Below are positions 41,307 through 47,855 of a stretch of DNA of 64,000 nt, piece by piece. Source of the stretch: Yinghuangia seranimata (lineage in GTDB: Bacteria > Actinomycetota > Actinomycetes > Streptomycetales > Streptomycetaceae); the NCBI RefSeq assembly GCF_029953285.1, contig NZ_JASAOI010000028.1, positions 1 through 64,000 on the forward strand, read 5' to 3'. The position numbers and the translations under genes are program-made. The notes under the pieces are model-generated. The model was given only the letters and a program-made list of their open reading frames with translations, ran no database searches and was not told the origin of the DNA. The stretch's first letter is position 1, and each line of letters starts with the position of its first letter.

Positions 41307-41471
41307 TTACGCGTCGCCGCAGACTGTTCCAGTCATCGCACTCCTCGCCCGGCAACGACTCCGCAGCACCACGCCAGAAAGCCACAACACCGAGCCCAGA
41401 CCCCCGGCCCAGACCCTCTTCTCCGATCGGGGCGAATCGAACTCATGCCGCTCCAGAATCACGTGTGCCAT
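41307..41471 (-). CDS. Possible small 54-aa protein upstream of the phosphatase
   Basis: An open frame MAHVILERHEFDSPRSEKRV.. ending TAA only 10 bp before the phosphatase start, with GGGGTGG before its ATG. A hydrophobic stretch (VWAGGLGSVLWLSGVVL) could be a membrane helix. No family recognised; it may be noncoding. Confidence 0.3.
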   Translation of the reverse strand: MAHVILERHEFDSPRSEKRVWAGGLGSVLWLSGVVLRSRCRARSAMTGTVCGDA

Positions 41472-41778
41472 CACGCCACCCCGACCCCCGCACCGCAATC
41501 ACACCCGACGTGACCGACCCCTCCCACCCCAGCCGTCGCCTCCCGCGCCGGACCCCGCCCTCTGGGGCGTGTCATGGCAACGGGAGCAGACGCCGAACGT
41601 CCGTGAGCGGTGCCAAGCGCCCGCGCTGCCCCCATGCGTACAGCACGCCGCTCAGGCGAATGGCTCCGGAGTGCGGATGTACGCACCGATGTACATGCAG
41701 GTCAGGGCTTGATCACGAGCATGGTCATATCGTGCCCGAGCGCTTCCTTGATGACCGTGCGCACGCCAGAATCCGAGC
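41472..41778. other. 307-bp region with no recognised gene
   Basis: No convincing coding sequence. On the minus strand a frame ending in TGA at 41707-41709 reads VIKEALGHDMTMLVIKP, plausible as a protein C-terminus, overlapping the divergent DUF6193 start; possibly the remnant of a lost gene. Confidence 0.4.
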
Positions 41779-42138
41779 ATGACCGAATCGTTGGATGACG
41801 CCTGGGACCGCCGGGCAGCCACCGCAGCCCACTGGGATGACCGCCACCGAGTGCCCAGCAAAATATGGGTCCCGCCGATCATGCTCGACTTGGTCAATAC
41901 GGCGCGGGCCAGCCCGCTGGGACGGTTTTACCCGTTCACCAGCCACGCCTGGCTGCGCTTCAGTACCGGGCCGCGTGTTGAGCCTTGGGACGCGGAAGTG
42001 TTGCCAATCATGATCGGGTTGACCCCCGATGCCCACTACCTAGTGGCCAACAGCGACGGGGCGGATGGCCTGGAGGAGATCCTCAAGACAACCAGCGCCG
42101 CGGAAGCGGTGGCGAGGGCAGCCCAGTTGATCACCTAG
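41779..42138 (+). CDS. DUF6193-like protein
   Basis: A 119-aa protein: ARASPLGRFYPFTSHAWLRFSTGPRV and the C-terminal SAAEAVARAAQLIT match my recollection of the DUF6193 family often called natural-product-biosynthesis related, though the role is unproven. N-terminal LDDAWDRRAATAAHWDDRHRVPSKIW. Only rightward gene in the accessory segment 38.4-45.5 kb. No strong ribosome site before ATG 41779; AGAATC five bases earlier might be a -10 box. Confidence 0.65.
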   Translation: MTESLDDAWDRRAATAAHWDDRHRVPSKIWVPPIMLDLVNTARASPLGRFYPFTSHAWLRFSTGPRVEPWDAEVLPIMIGLTPDAHYLVANSDGADGLEEILKTTSAAEAVARAAQLIT

Positions 42139-42205
42139 CGACTGGGCTCGAACCAGCATCCGACAGAACTCGCGCTCTGACCTTGGGAATCAGCTACACG
42201 ATCAC
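42139..42205 (-). other. tRNA-3'-half-like remnant
   Basis: On the minus strand the segment contains GGTCAGAGC (D-arm like), and GCTGGTTCGAGCCCAGT, which can fold as a T-arm with a TTCGAGC loop. No matching acceptor 5' strand or anticodon arm can be built, so it is not a functional tRNA. It may be a decayed attachment site or tRNA fragment in the accessory region. Confidence 0.35.
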
Positions 42206-42272
42206 CGCAACAGGGCCCCTGAGCTGCACCAACGCCCCATCCACCCAAGATCGCGTACCCAACCCCTGACCC

Positions 42273-42593
42273 TCATTCACTGTGCCGGATCCCCTCATCT
42301 GGCACGCCTCTGGCACGCTCCTGCTCGGCCCGCATGGCGGCAGCTTTCGCCAGAGCCATCCGCGCAGTGCGGTCACCTCCCGGATAGGCGAAGGCTGTGC
42401 CTTCAAGGGCCTGGTGGAAGGCGAGGTTCGCACGGTCGCACTCTCGTTGCAGCGCGATGCCCTCGGCCATCGTCTCGGCGGCCCAGCCCTGCGTCGGCCC
42501 ATGCGTCCGCACATGCTCGCTCAGCGCCACGGCCGCCCTGCCCGCCGCGAGCTTCAGGCTGATCAGGTGCTCCGGAACATCAACGTCGGTCAT
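42273..42593 (-). CDS. Small hypothetical protein, helical
   Basis: A 106-aa protein with no family recognised: MTDVDVPEHLISLKLAAGRAAVA.., then long amphipathic helices (AETMAEGIALQRECDRANLAFHQALEG, DRTARMALAKAAAMRAEQERARG). AGGAG sits nine bases before ATG 42593. Upstream neighbour on the same strand is the CPCC gene, 40 bp away. Helical composition and size suggest an accessory or regulatory protein of a mobile element. Confidence 0.6.
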   Translation of the reverse strand: MTDVDVPEHLISLKLAAGRAAVALSEHVRTHGPTQGWAAETMAEGIALQRECDRANLAFHQALEGTAFAYPGGDRTARMALAKAAAMRAEQERARGVPDEGIRHSE

Positions 42594-42633
42594 GCTGACA
42601 ACTCCTGCTGGGGCCTGCCCGGTGTGTGGCTGC

Positions 42634-42963
42634 TCAATGCGGTTGCTCGTCCATGAACCGCCTTGCCGCAGCCCACCAACTTCCCACGCCACCACGGCTC
42701 ACCGAGTCCGGGCCCACCCCATCAGCGATGAAGGCCGTGTACTCCTCGCGTGCCTGAGCCAGACTCATCGACCCGTTCGGACCACCCAAGACCTGATCGG
42801 CGTTGGAGTCGTCCTGCCCGTCGTCCTCCCACCCGCACTCCGGGCAGATCTCGAAGCAGGCGAACGACTCCAACGTCACGAGCCGGCAGCAAGGACATCG
42901 ATACGGTCCGCCGTCCATCCGCCGCTGCTGGTACTGCTCAGATCGACGCGGCTGTGAGTCCAT
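42634..42963 (-). CDS. CPCC-family cysteine-rich protein
   Basis: A 109-aa protein with RCPCCRLVTLESFACFEICPECGWEDDGQDD: CPxC and CPEC knuckles form the zinc-ribbon-like CPCC domain (about residues 21-50), followed by LAQAREEYTAFIADGV, typical of the family. Such proteins are often immunity or accessory proteins in polymorphic toxin loci, but no toxin is seen nearby. ATG 42963 follows TAGGGT by seven bases, a leaderless start; ATG 42918 would omit a short N-terminus. Confidence 0.85.
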   Translation of the reverse strand: MDSQPRRSEQYQQRRMDGGPYRCPCCRLVTLESFACFEICPECGWEDDGQDDSNADQVLGGPNGSMSLAQAREEYTAFIADGVGPDSVSRGGVGSWWAAARRFMDEQPH

Positions 42964-42970
42964 GCTCAGG

Positions 42971-42976
42971 ACCCTA
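42971..42976 (-). promoter_or_regulatory. -10 box TAGGGT of the CPCC gene
   Basis: On the minus strand TAGGGT lies exactly seven bases before ATG 42963. Confidence 0.5.
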
Positions 42977-43137
42977 GGACCGAGGGCTCGCCACGACGAA
43001 CGCTTTTGATCCGTAGCTCACGCCGGACCGGACAACCCCGGTCATCCAGGTCTCCGCCGGGCCACACCACACCACCTGTGGCCCATGCCGACCAACACAG
43101 TTGCTGTACTCAGCTGCTGGACGGCAGCTCTCGCCCG

Positions 43138-43347
43138 TCACCCGCCTCGGCCTTGTTCTTCGTGCCAGTACGAGTCATAAATCTGGACGGCGTCCTTGAG
43201 ATCGCAGCCCTGCACGCTGCGGATCACGTAGATCGAGGTAATGGCACTCCAGCCTTGTGCCTTCAGGAACCGCCGGAACGCGTCGTGCTCCGGCTGCTGT
43301 TCCCACACGGGCCGTGCCTGCTCCGCCGACTCCTGAAGCCGGCGCAC
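43138..43347 (-). CDS. Small hypothetical protein, possibly fused-gene remnant
   Basis: A 69-aa open frame with no family recognised: WSAITSIYVIRSVQGCDLKDAVQIYDSYW has the look of a compact helical domain. GTG 43347 used. In the same frame an in-frame TGA lies just upstream, preceded by a coding-like stretch ending RAPEDPGP, so it may be the tail of a longer gene split by a stop. Overlaps the 43263-43703 frame by 85 bp. Confidence 0.45.
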   Translation of the reverse strand: MRRLQESAEQARPVWEQQPEHDAFRRFLKAQGWSAITSIYVIRSVQGCDLKDAVQIYDSYWHEEQGRGG

Positions 43348-43703
43348 CGCCTGTTCCCATCAAGGTCCCGGGTCCTCCGGGGCCCGAATCGACGCGGCCG
43401 ACGCGCTGGTGTGAGGGGCATGAGCTGGCCGTCCTTCCAGACCGTGGGATGTGCGCCGACTCCGTCCCAGGTGATGCCGTCCTCGTGGTGGATGAGGCTC
43501 GGCAGCAGGGAGCTGACCCACAGGTCGAACTCGATCTCGACGTAGTCGCCGACGGGGATCACGTATTCAGTACGCCACGACTCGAACGTCACGATCACGG
43601 GTCGGCTTTCGGCGCGGACCACGAACCGAGCTGGCCGAACCGCGGGCTGCCCATAGCCGGGACGGTCTGGATAGGGGCCTTGAAACGGCGGATCGTGTTC
43701 CAT
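43263..43703 (-). CDS. Hypothetical protein with probable 3' frameshift
   Basis: A 146-aa frame. Residues 1-95 look genuine (SRPVIVTFESWRTEYVIPVGDYVEIEFDLWV, IHHEDGITWDGVGAHPTVWKDGQLMPL), a compact beta-rich domain without recognised family. The last 50 residues are Arg-rich and antiparallel to the coding sense of the 43138 gene, as expected if a one-base shift near 43400-43420 moved translation out of frame; the alternative frame ends at a TGA just upstream of the next gene. ATG 43703. Confidence 0.5.
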   Translation of the reverse strand: MEHDPPFQGPYPDRPGYGQPAVRPARFVVRAESRPVIVTFESWRTEYVIPVGDYVEIEFDLWVSSLLPSLIHHEDGITWDGVGAHPTVWKDGQLMPLTPARRPRRFGPRRTRDLDGNRRCAGFRSRRSRHGPCGNSSRSTTRSGGS

Positions 43704-43859
43704 GGCCGCAGCATGGCGTCGCCGTCACGTCCGCGCATCTGGTTTCCGCAACTGGCTGCGGGGAGTCATGCTCGGCGGTGCGGGATCGGGCTTGTGGGCC
43801 GGCAAGGTGGCCGCCGTCGATGGAGACGACTCTCTTGGAAGTCTTGTCCGTCGCTCGGA

Positions 43860-44282
43860 TCAATCTGAGGGGAAGAGCCGTCGTCCGCATGGCCCAGGGC
43901 ACGTGCAGGCTCCGACTGCGAGAAGCTCCGCGCGAAGTCCGTCAGAGGCGTTTGGATGGTGGACGATTACCGCCCGGTGGCTGAAGCCCCGACCGCCCAA
44001 TAGCTGCGCCTCGCGCTCCGCCAGCGATCGCAGTGCCGAATCCGGGGTGTTGGGGTTGCCCACCACGTTGTGCCGGACGGTGTGGTCGAGGTCCTCAGCC
44101 AGCACTGCAAGCGCATCCGCCGGGGTACGCCGACTGCGGGCCGTCCAGACCCGCACGGTCAGTACCTCGTCACGGGCCAGGACCCGCAGCCGGTCCTCGG
44201 ACACCTCTGCACTCCGGGTCTCAAGCACCCGTCGATACACACGCATCCACTCATCCCGCGTCGGTACAGGACGCTCTCTCAC
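43860..44282 (-). CDS. Leucine-rich-repeat-variant-like protein
   Basis: A 140-aa protein. VRVWTARSRRTPADALAVLAEDLDHTVRHNVVGNPNTPDSALRSLAERE carries repeats of the form V(R)xxVAxNPxTPxxxLxxLAxD, the leucine-rich-repeat-variant solenoid. No signal. Start uncertain: GTG 44282 is used; TTG 44315 or ATG 44246 are alternatives, none with a good ribosome site. Size and single-gene setting resemble immunity-type proteins. Confidence 0.6.
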   Translation of the reverse strand: MRERPVPTRDEWMRVYRRVLETRSAEVSEDRLRVLARDEVLTVRVWTARSRRTPADALAVLAEDLDHTVRHNVVGNPNTPDSALRSLAEREAQLLGGRGFSHRAVIVHHPNASDGLRAELLAVGACTCPGPCGRRLFPSD

Positions 44283-44426
44283 GTAAGCGATCGTGACATC
44301 AGCACCTCTGCCCAAGCCATCGAAATAACCGTGGGACGCACACCCGTCGGCTCATGGCTCCGGAGTGTGTTCCCTTCCCAAAAGTTCCCGCAGCTCACGG
44401 GCGTGCTCGGCGTGAGTGGCACTCGC

Positions 44427-44759
44427 TCATACCGGGCCCATGCCGAGCTGAGGCTCCACCGCCCGGCCGTCCAGGACCTCGATCGCCAGCACTGTGGTGC
44501 CGGCGTCGTCCACGTCGAGCCAGAAGACTGGCTCCTCGGTGGGGAGTATGACCATGAGGCCGCTGCCACGTCTCCTGCTGTCTGTACTCAGGCCTTTACA
44601 CGTCGGGGTGCACAGGCAGCGTCCGTAGTACCGAAGTTCCGCGATCTGGTCGGCGAACGCCTCGTCTCCTTCAGCGCGCAGCATCTCGACGATCTCAGCG
44701 GTCATCTCCGGAAACGCCTCACGAAACAGCGGCACTTCGCCGATGGCCTGTTCTGCCAT
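44427..44759 (-). CDS. Hypothetical protein with in-frame UGA and conserved-looking extension
   Basis: A 110-aa frame (MAEQAIGEVPLFREAFPEM.., CLCTPTCKGLSTDS with three cysteines). It stops at TGA 44427-44429, but the same frame continues to 44352 with 24 codons of ordinary coding sequence ending ELRELLGREHTPEP and a second TGA. The simplest reading is a recent CGA-to-TGA nonsense change; recoding is the alternative. ATG 44759 follows TACCGT by six bases (leaderless geometry). No family recognised. Confidence 0.55.
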   Translation of the reverse strand: MAEQAIGEVPLFREAFPEMTAEIVEMLRAEGDEAFADQIAELRYYGRCLCTPTCKGLSTDSRRRGSGLMVILPTEEPVFWLDVDDAGTTVLAIEVLDGRAVEPQLGMGPV

Positions 44760-44765
44760 GGGCAA

Positions 44766-44771
44766 ACGGTA
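44766..44771 (-). promoter_or_regulatory. -10 box TACCGT of the 44427-44759 gene
   Basis: Minus-strand TACCGT six bases before ATG 44759. Confidence 0.45.
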
Positions 44772-44930
44772 GGCGCCAGGCACCCGCGCCGTCACGGCTC
44801 CGGAGGGACACTGACGCCGTGCGCCATTCCGGCCTCTGACCTGTGGCGGAACGTGGATCAGGGGCCAATTCGGGGGGCGGCGTTTCGCGCTGGTTTCGCG
44901 ATCACGGAGTGAGCGGCTCAGGGGGCAAGG

Positions 44931-45488
44931 TCAATTTCCCGAGCGCACGAGCTCGTGTACGCGTGCGGCCTGGTCTCGGACCTCGTCGTCAGGATCGTGG
45001 GTTCTGATGTCTTGGAGGACCTCGGCAAAGGCGTGCCAGCGGGTTATGGAGACGGCCACGAGCGCGGCACGTCGTAGCAACGGATCCGGGTCGTGCAGAC
45101 CCCAGCGCAAGAGGGCGAAGGCCTCGCGGTCGTAGCCGGACCAAGCGACAACTGCGGTGCGGTACAGAACGTCAATCAGGAGGCCCGGGTCCCGATCCGC
45201 GATCGCCCTCGCCCGCAGTTGCGCGACGTCGTCTGTTGGCATCGCGGTTCGGATGCGTTCGGCCACGGCCTCGGCGTCGGCGCCGAGTACGGCGATGTAG
45301 GTGACGTCGATCAGGTCGTCTTCGACCCACCGGATGACCGTGTTGGCGTCAGACGTCAACCAGATCGCTTCGTTCGGGGCCTGTTCGGCGAGGTAGTCGT
45401 GCCTGTCAAACCCCAAGGCGGCCAGCGTTTCAGCCGCCGCCTCGTAGTCCACCGAGGCTGTGGGAAGGACGCGGATAGGTGTAGTCAC
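44931..45488 (-). CDS. HEAT-repeat-like hypothetical protein
   Basis: A 185-aa protein. An N-terminal alpha/beta part (TTPIRVLPTASVDYEAAAETLAALGFDRHDYL, NEAIWLTSDANTVIRWVEDDLIDVTYIAVLG) is followed by helical repeats LLRRAALVAVSITRWHAFAEVLQDIRTHDPDDEVRDQAARVHELV, HEAT-like. GGAGGAG precedes GTG 45488. The longer frame upstream to 45686 enters the inverted-repeat element and is not used. Reminiscent of immunity proteins; no toxin partner seen. Confidence 0.65.
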   Translation of the reverse strand: MTTPIRVLPTASVDYEAAAETLAALGFDRHDYLAEQAPNEAIWLTSDANTVIRWVEDDLIDVTYIAVLGADAEAVAERIRTAMPTDDVAQLRARAIADRDPGLLIDVLYRTAVVAWSGYDREAFALLRWGLHDPDPLLRRAALVAVSITRWHAFAEVLQDIRTHDPDDEVRDQAARVHELVRSGN

Positions 45489-45596
45489 AGGCTCCTCCAG
45501 CAGCTCGACGACGATCAAGATACCGGCGCCGGAAGGAAGTTGGCGGCCTTGACGGCGTCCTGCGCGTTCCGGATGACCATCCGGCGGAAGGGTGGG

Positions 45597-45761
45597 CCCG
45601 GAGTGTTTGCCGTTCCTTAATCGGCGGGGCGGGAGCATGCACGGGGTCCGTAAGCTGGCCGGCGACGGTCGGGGCGCCTCCCCCACCCGTTTTTCCCACC
45701 GCGGGCCCCCGAGCTTGCTCCCGGTGGCCCCCGCCTATCGAGGAACGGCAAACACTCCGGG
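45597..45761. repeat. MITE-like element bounded by 21-bp perfect inverted repeats
   Basis: The 21-bp ends 45597-45617 and 45741-45761 are perfect inverted copies (core GGAGTGTTTGCCGTTCC), with partial similarity continuing inward (GGCGGG..GGGAGCA) and a 123-bp interior. No target-site duplication is obvious and it encodes nothing recognisable. The interior could fold as a long hairpin. Could be a small non-autonomous mobile element or a large transcription stop. Confidence 0.6.
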
Positions 45762-46344
45762 GTTCGGGGAGGTGACCACGGTTGCTCTTCGCCGTTCGAT
45801 CGGGTGGGGCACCGCCGGGAACGGCATCTTCGCCGCACGCGCGGCGCACCGCAGGTGCGCCGCCTTGATCCAGTAGGGAACAATTCGGCAGTTGATCGTT
45901 CGAAAGGCGATCACGCGTGGGTGAGTGGCACTCAAGCTGCGACCTGGGGCACCCAAGTCGGGGACGTGTGGTGAGTGGCAGGCGTCGTCACGAACCGCTT
46001 AGGGGGATCGGGGGAAGGCCGGAACTTCCACCGGAGCGGCCGGCAGGCCGGTCGGCGCGGTACGCGTCGTCTCGCCGTAACCAGCGGTACGTGAGCCCTC
46101 GGCGCGCTGCGCTAGATCATGGCGGGCATTCGACTGTCGGCGAGGGACGGTTGCGATCCCGTATGCGGCCCCGGCGGCAACCACCGCACTGCTCGCGAAT
46201 GCTGCCGATGAGGCCTCCTGTCAACGGGGTTGGGGGTACCGTTCATGTCATCGAGTCTGTCTTTCGACCGCTCGTGCGACTCCCCAAGCCGAAAAGGTGT
46301 GTGGAGGGTCCGCCTCCACGCAGCTCAATGTGGAGGAGCGCACA
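45762..46344. other. 583-bp region with no recognised gene
   Basis: All six frames were read; none gives a protein I can support. Short G/C hairpins occur (GGCGCACC near 45850), and codon statistics look noncoding. Probably decayed accessory DNA. Confidence 0.5.
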
Positions 46345-46473
46345 TTGGCACGTCCTAAGGCACCGCGTGGTGGGGATCTGCAACGATCTTCACGGATGGA
46401 CCGCGTGACCTCATGCGTAAAGCTCATCGCAGCTGTCGCATCGATCGTTGCTTGGTTGGCTCGGCAGGCCTGA
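46345..46473 (+). CDS. Possible 42-aa small protein with a hydrophobic tail
   Basis: GGAGGAG lies six bases before TTG 46345; the frame reads MARPKAPRGGDLQ.. and ends with CVKLIAAVASIVAWLARQ, a possible single membrane helix, then TGA. A perfect terminator hairpin follows 90 bp downstream. Supported only by the ribosome site and terminator; no homologue known to me. Confidence 0.35.
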   Translation: MARPKAPRGGDLQRSSRMDRVTSCVKLIAAVASIVAWLARQA

Positions 46474-46563
46474 GGACCACACCCCGGTGGCGTCGGTGTT
46501 CTCTCGCAACGTGAGAGAGCCCCGGCCGCGTATCGATCGACCGGGACCCTCAGTCACCTCATG

Positions 46564-46596
46564 GGACGGCCCGGGGCTCCACCTCCCGGGCCGTCC
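46564..46596 (+). terminator. Perfect terminator hairpin
   Basis: 12-bp perfect stem GGACGGCCCGGG/CCCGGGCCGTCC, 9-nt loop. Its strength implies a transcript arriving from the left, although only a 42-codon frame is found there. Confidence 0.75.
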
Positions 46597-46713
46597 TCGC
46601 ATGAGGAGCTCACCTGTTAAGGATGCTATTCGGATTCGCCAAACTCCTACAGGTGGGAAACGTCCTTGAGTTTGACACACACGGCGTGTGTTGCATGGGC
46701 GTTGCGGCAGATG

Positions 46714-47163
46714 TCAAAAGCCTGATGGCCTGACCGAGGCGGCAGTGGCATCGTCTTGGGCCTTGCCGCCGGGCCAGCGGGTGCCGGCTGGGTCGGAGTG
46801 TTCGGCGGCGCGGACTTGGGCGATGAGGGCTTCAGGGCCCTTTTGGCGGAGGATCTCCAGCGCGCCTTGCCAGTCGGTGAGTTCGAAGCGGTCGACGGCT
46901 CGGGAAGCTCCGTCCGAGAGGGCGAAGAGGCCGCGGACCTGGTCGATGGGGATGCTGCCGGTGAGGGCTTCGGTGGCGGCGCTCGGGTTGGCGGCGGCGA
47001 CCCAGAAGCCTCCGGGTTGGCTGCGGTGGACGCGCATGGTTTCGACGTGGGCGCGGTGGGCCGCGGAGTGTTCGGCAGTGCCGGCGGGGGTGGAGCCCAT
47101 CGCGCTGCGGTACTTGCTGCCGACTTCGGCTTCGCGGTCGTCGGTGATGACCTGGATGCCATC
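46714..47163 (-). pseudogene. PP2C-like protein, N-terminal half missing
   Basis: The minus frame from 47163 to TGA 46714 reads DGIQVITDDREAEVGSKYRSAM, GGFWVAAANPSAATEALTGS, VRGLFALSDGASRAVDRFEL and DPAGTRWPGGKAQDDATA, the C-terminal half of an actinobacterial PP2C-like family (full members about 260-280 aa; the 11942-12679 gene is a relative). Nothing matching the N-terminal 100 residues exists upstream, where the frame turns to unrelated Arg/His-rich sequence. The break at about 47163 coincides with the edge of the truncated integrase gene. Confidence 0.75.
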
Positions 47164-47174
47164 GGCTCGGCGGT

Positions 47175-47417
47175 GTGGACCTCGTCGAACGTGAACATCG
47201 GCTCGCCCGGCGGGATGCGAAGCATGTCGGCCAGCGCCAGCGGGCCGGCCACAGCGTCGAAGTGATGATGACGCGGTACTCATGGGAGCTCGACGAGCAC
47301 GACGAGAACGCGAACAAGGTCATGGACGACGCGTTCAAGGAGTACGGCACGGACTCCGGGCCCGCCGATGACGACAGGACGGACCAGCCCGACGAGGGCG
47401 GTCAGAGCGACGGGTGA
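47175..47417 (+). pseudogene. Tyrosine recombinase (integrase) 3' fragment
   Basis: From about 47235 the frame reads RAGHSVEVMMTRYSWELDEHDENANKVMDDAF, matching the C-terminal end of actinobacterial tyrosine-recombinase integrases (AGHSVEV.LTRYA), including the catalytic-tyrosine region. Everything upstream that would encode the catalytic Arg-His residues is missing: the frame before 47235 is unrelated. Orientation and position (240 bp from tRNA-Arg) are those of an integrase beside its attachment site. Ends TGA 47417 after an acidic tail. Confidence 0.75.
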
Positions 47418-47473
47418 CAAGCGATCCGGCCCGATCAACGACCCTCACGGCTACGCTGGGGGCTCGTTGGCGT

Positions 47474-47555
47474 TCATACCGCGGGGATACCGGGAAACGG
47501 GGTCTGACCTGCGGAAACGGGCATCAAGATCATACCGAGCCCATACCGGGAACGG
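47474..47555. repeat. Two composite direct repeats beside the tRNA (candidate integrase arm sites)
   Basis: Block 1 (47474-47500) and block 2 (47530-47555) each contain TCATACCG, four or five bases, then ATACCGGGAA(A)CGG, giving two ATACCG half-repeats 11 bp apart in each block and 56 bp between blocks. They lie between the integrase remnant and the tRNA, where arm-type binding sites of tyrosine recombinases would be expected. Confidence 0.65.
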
Positions 47556-47615
47556 TGATTAGCAGCGGCTCAGCGTGGCCTACGGCTGCACATGGTCTGG
47601 ACCCTACAAACAGTA

Positions 47616-47637
47616 ATGGCCCCTGGTGAGGGGCCAT
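47616..47637 (-). terminator. Terminator of the tRNA-Arg transcript
   Basis: Perfect 9-bp stem ATGGCCCCT/AGGGGCCAT with loop of four, 19 bp beyond the tRNA 3' end, followed on the minus strand by TACTGTTT. Confidence 0.75.
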
Positions 47638-47656
47638 ATCCGCTGGTGAATCGAAG

Positions 47657-47728
47657 TGCCCCCGGCAGGATTCGAACCTGCGCACACGGCTCCGGAGGCC
47701 GTTGCTCTATCCCCTGAGCTACGGGGGC
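47657..47728 (-). tRNA. tRNA-Arg (CCG anticodon)
   Basis: A 72-nt cloverleaf: acceptor GCCCCCG/CGGGGGC plus discriminator A, D-arm GCTC..GAGC, anticodon stem ACGGC/GCCGT with loop CTCCGGA (anticodon CCG), T-arm GCAGG TTCGAAT CCTGC. All stems pair perfectly. CCA is not encoded. Reads CGG arginine codons, abundant in this genome. Its 3' end faces the integrase remnant, the usual arrangement when an integrative element uses a tRNA 3' end as attachment site. Confidence 0.97.
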
Positions 47729-47843
47729 TCGGGGCGGGTTGAACATTACCAGTTTGGGGGAGGTGCTCGCGCCAGGGTTTTGGTGGGGAGGGTGGGGCGG
47801 GGTGGGATGTGGCGATACGGCCACGTTCGGTGGGCGGGGGGCC

Positions 47844-47849
47844 TAGGCT
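47844..47849 (+). promoter_or_regulatory. -10 box TAGGCT for a leaderless response-regulator transcript
   Basis: TAGGCT lies six bases before GTG 47856. Confidence 0.45.
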
Positions 47850-47855
47850 CTGGGT

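Noticed and set aside
46756-47265. Plus-strand frame of 169 aa across the PP2C remnant
   Set aside because: Gly/Val/Ala-rich shadow; the minus-strand reading has family motifs.
41661-47698. Repeated GGCTCCGGAG words (41663, 44355, 44799, and inside the tRNA-Arg) as attachment-site copies
   Set aside because: Only 10-14 bases match the tRNA anticodon region, too short to be a duplicated att site in GC-rich DNA; no copy of the tRNA 3' end (CGGGGGCA with T-arm) was seen.
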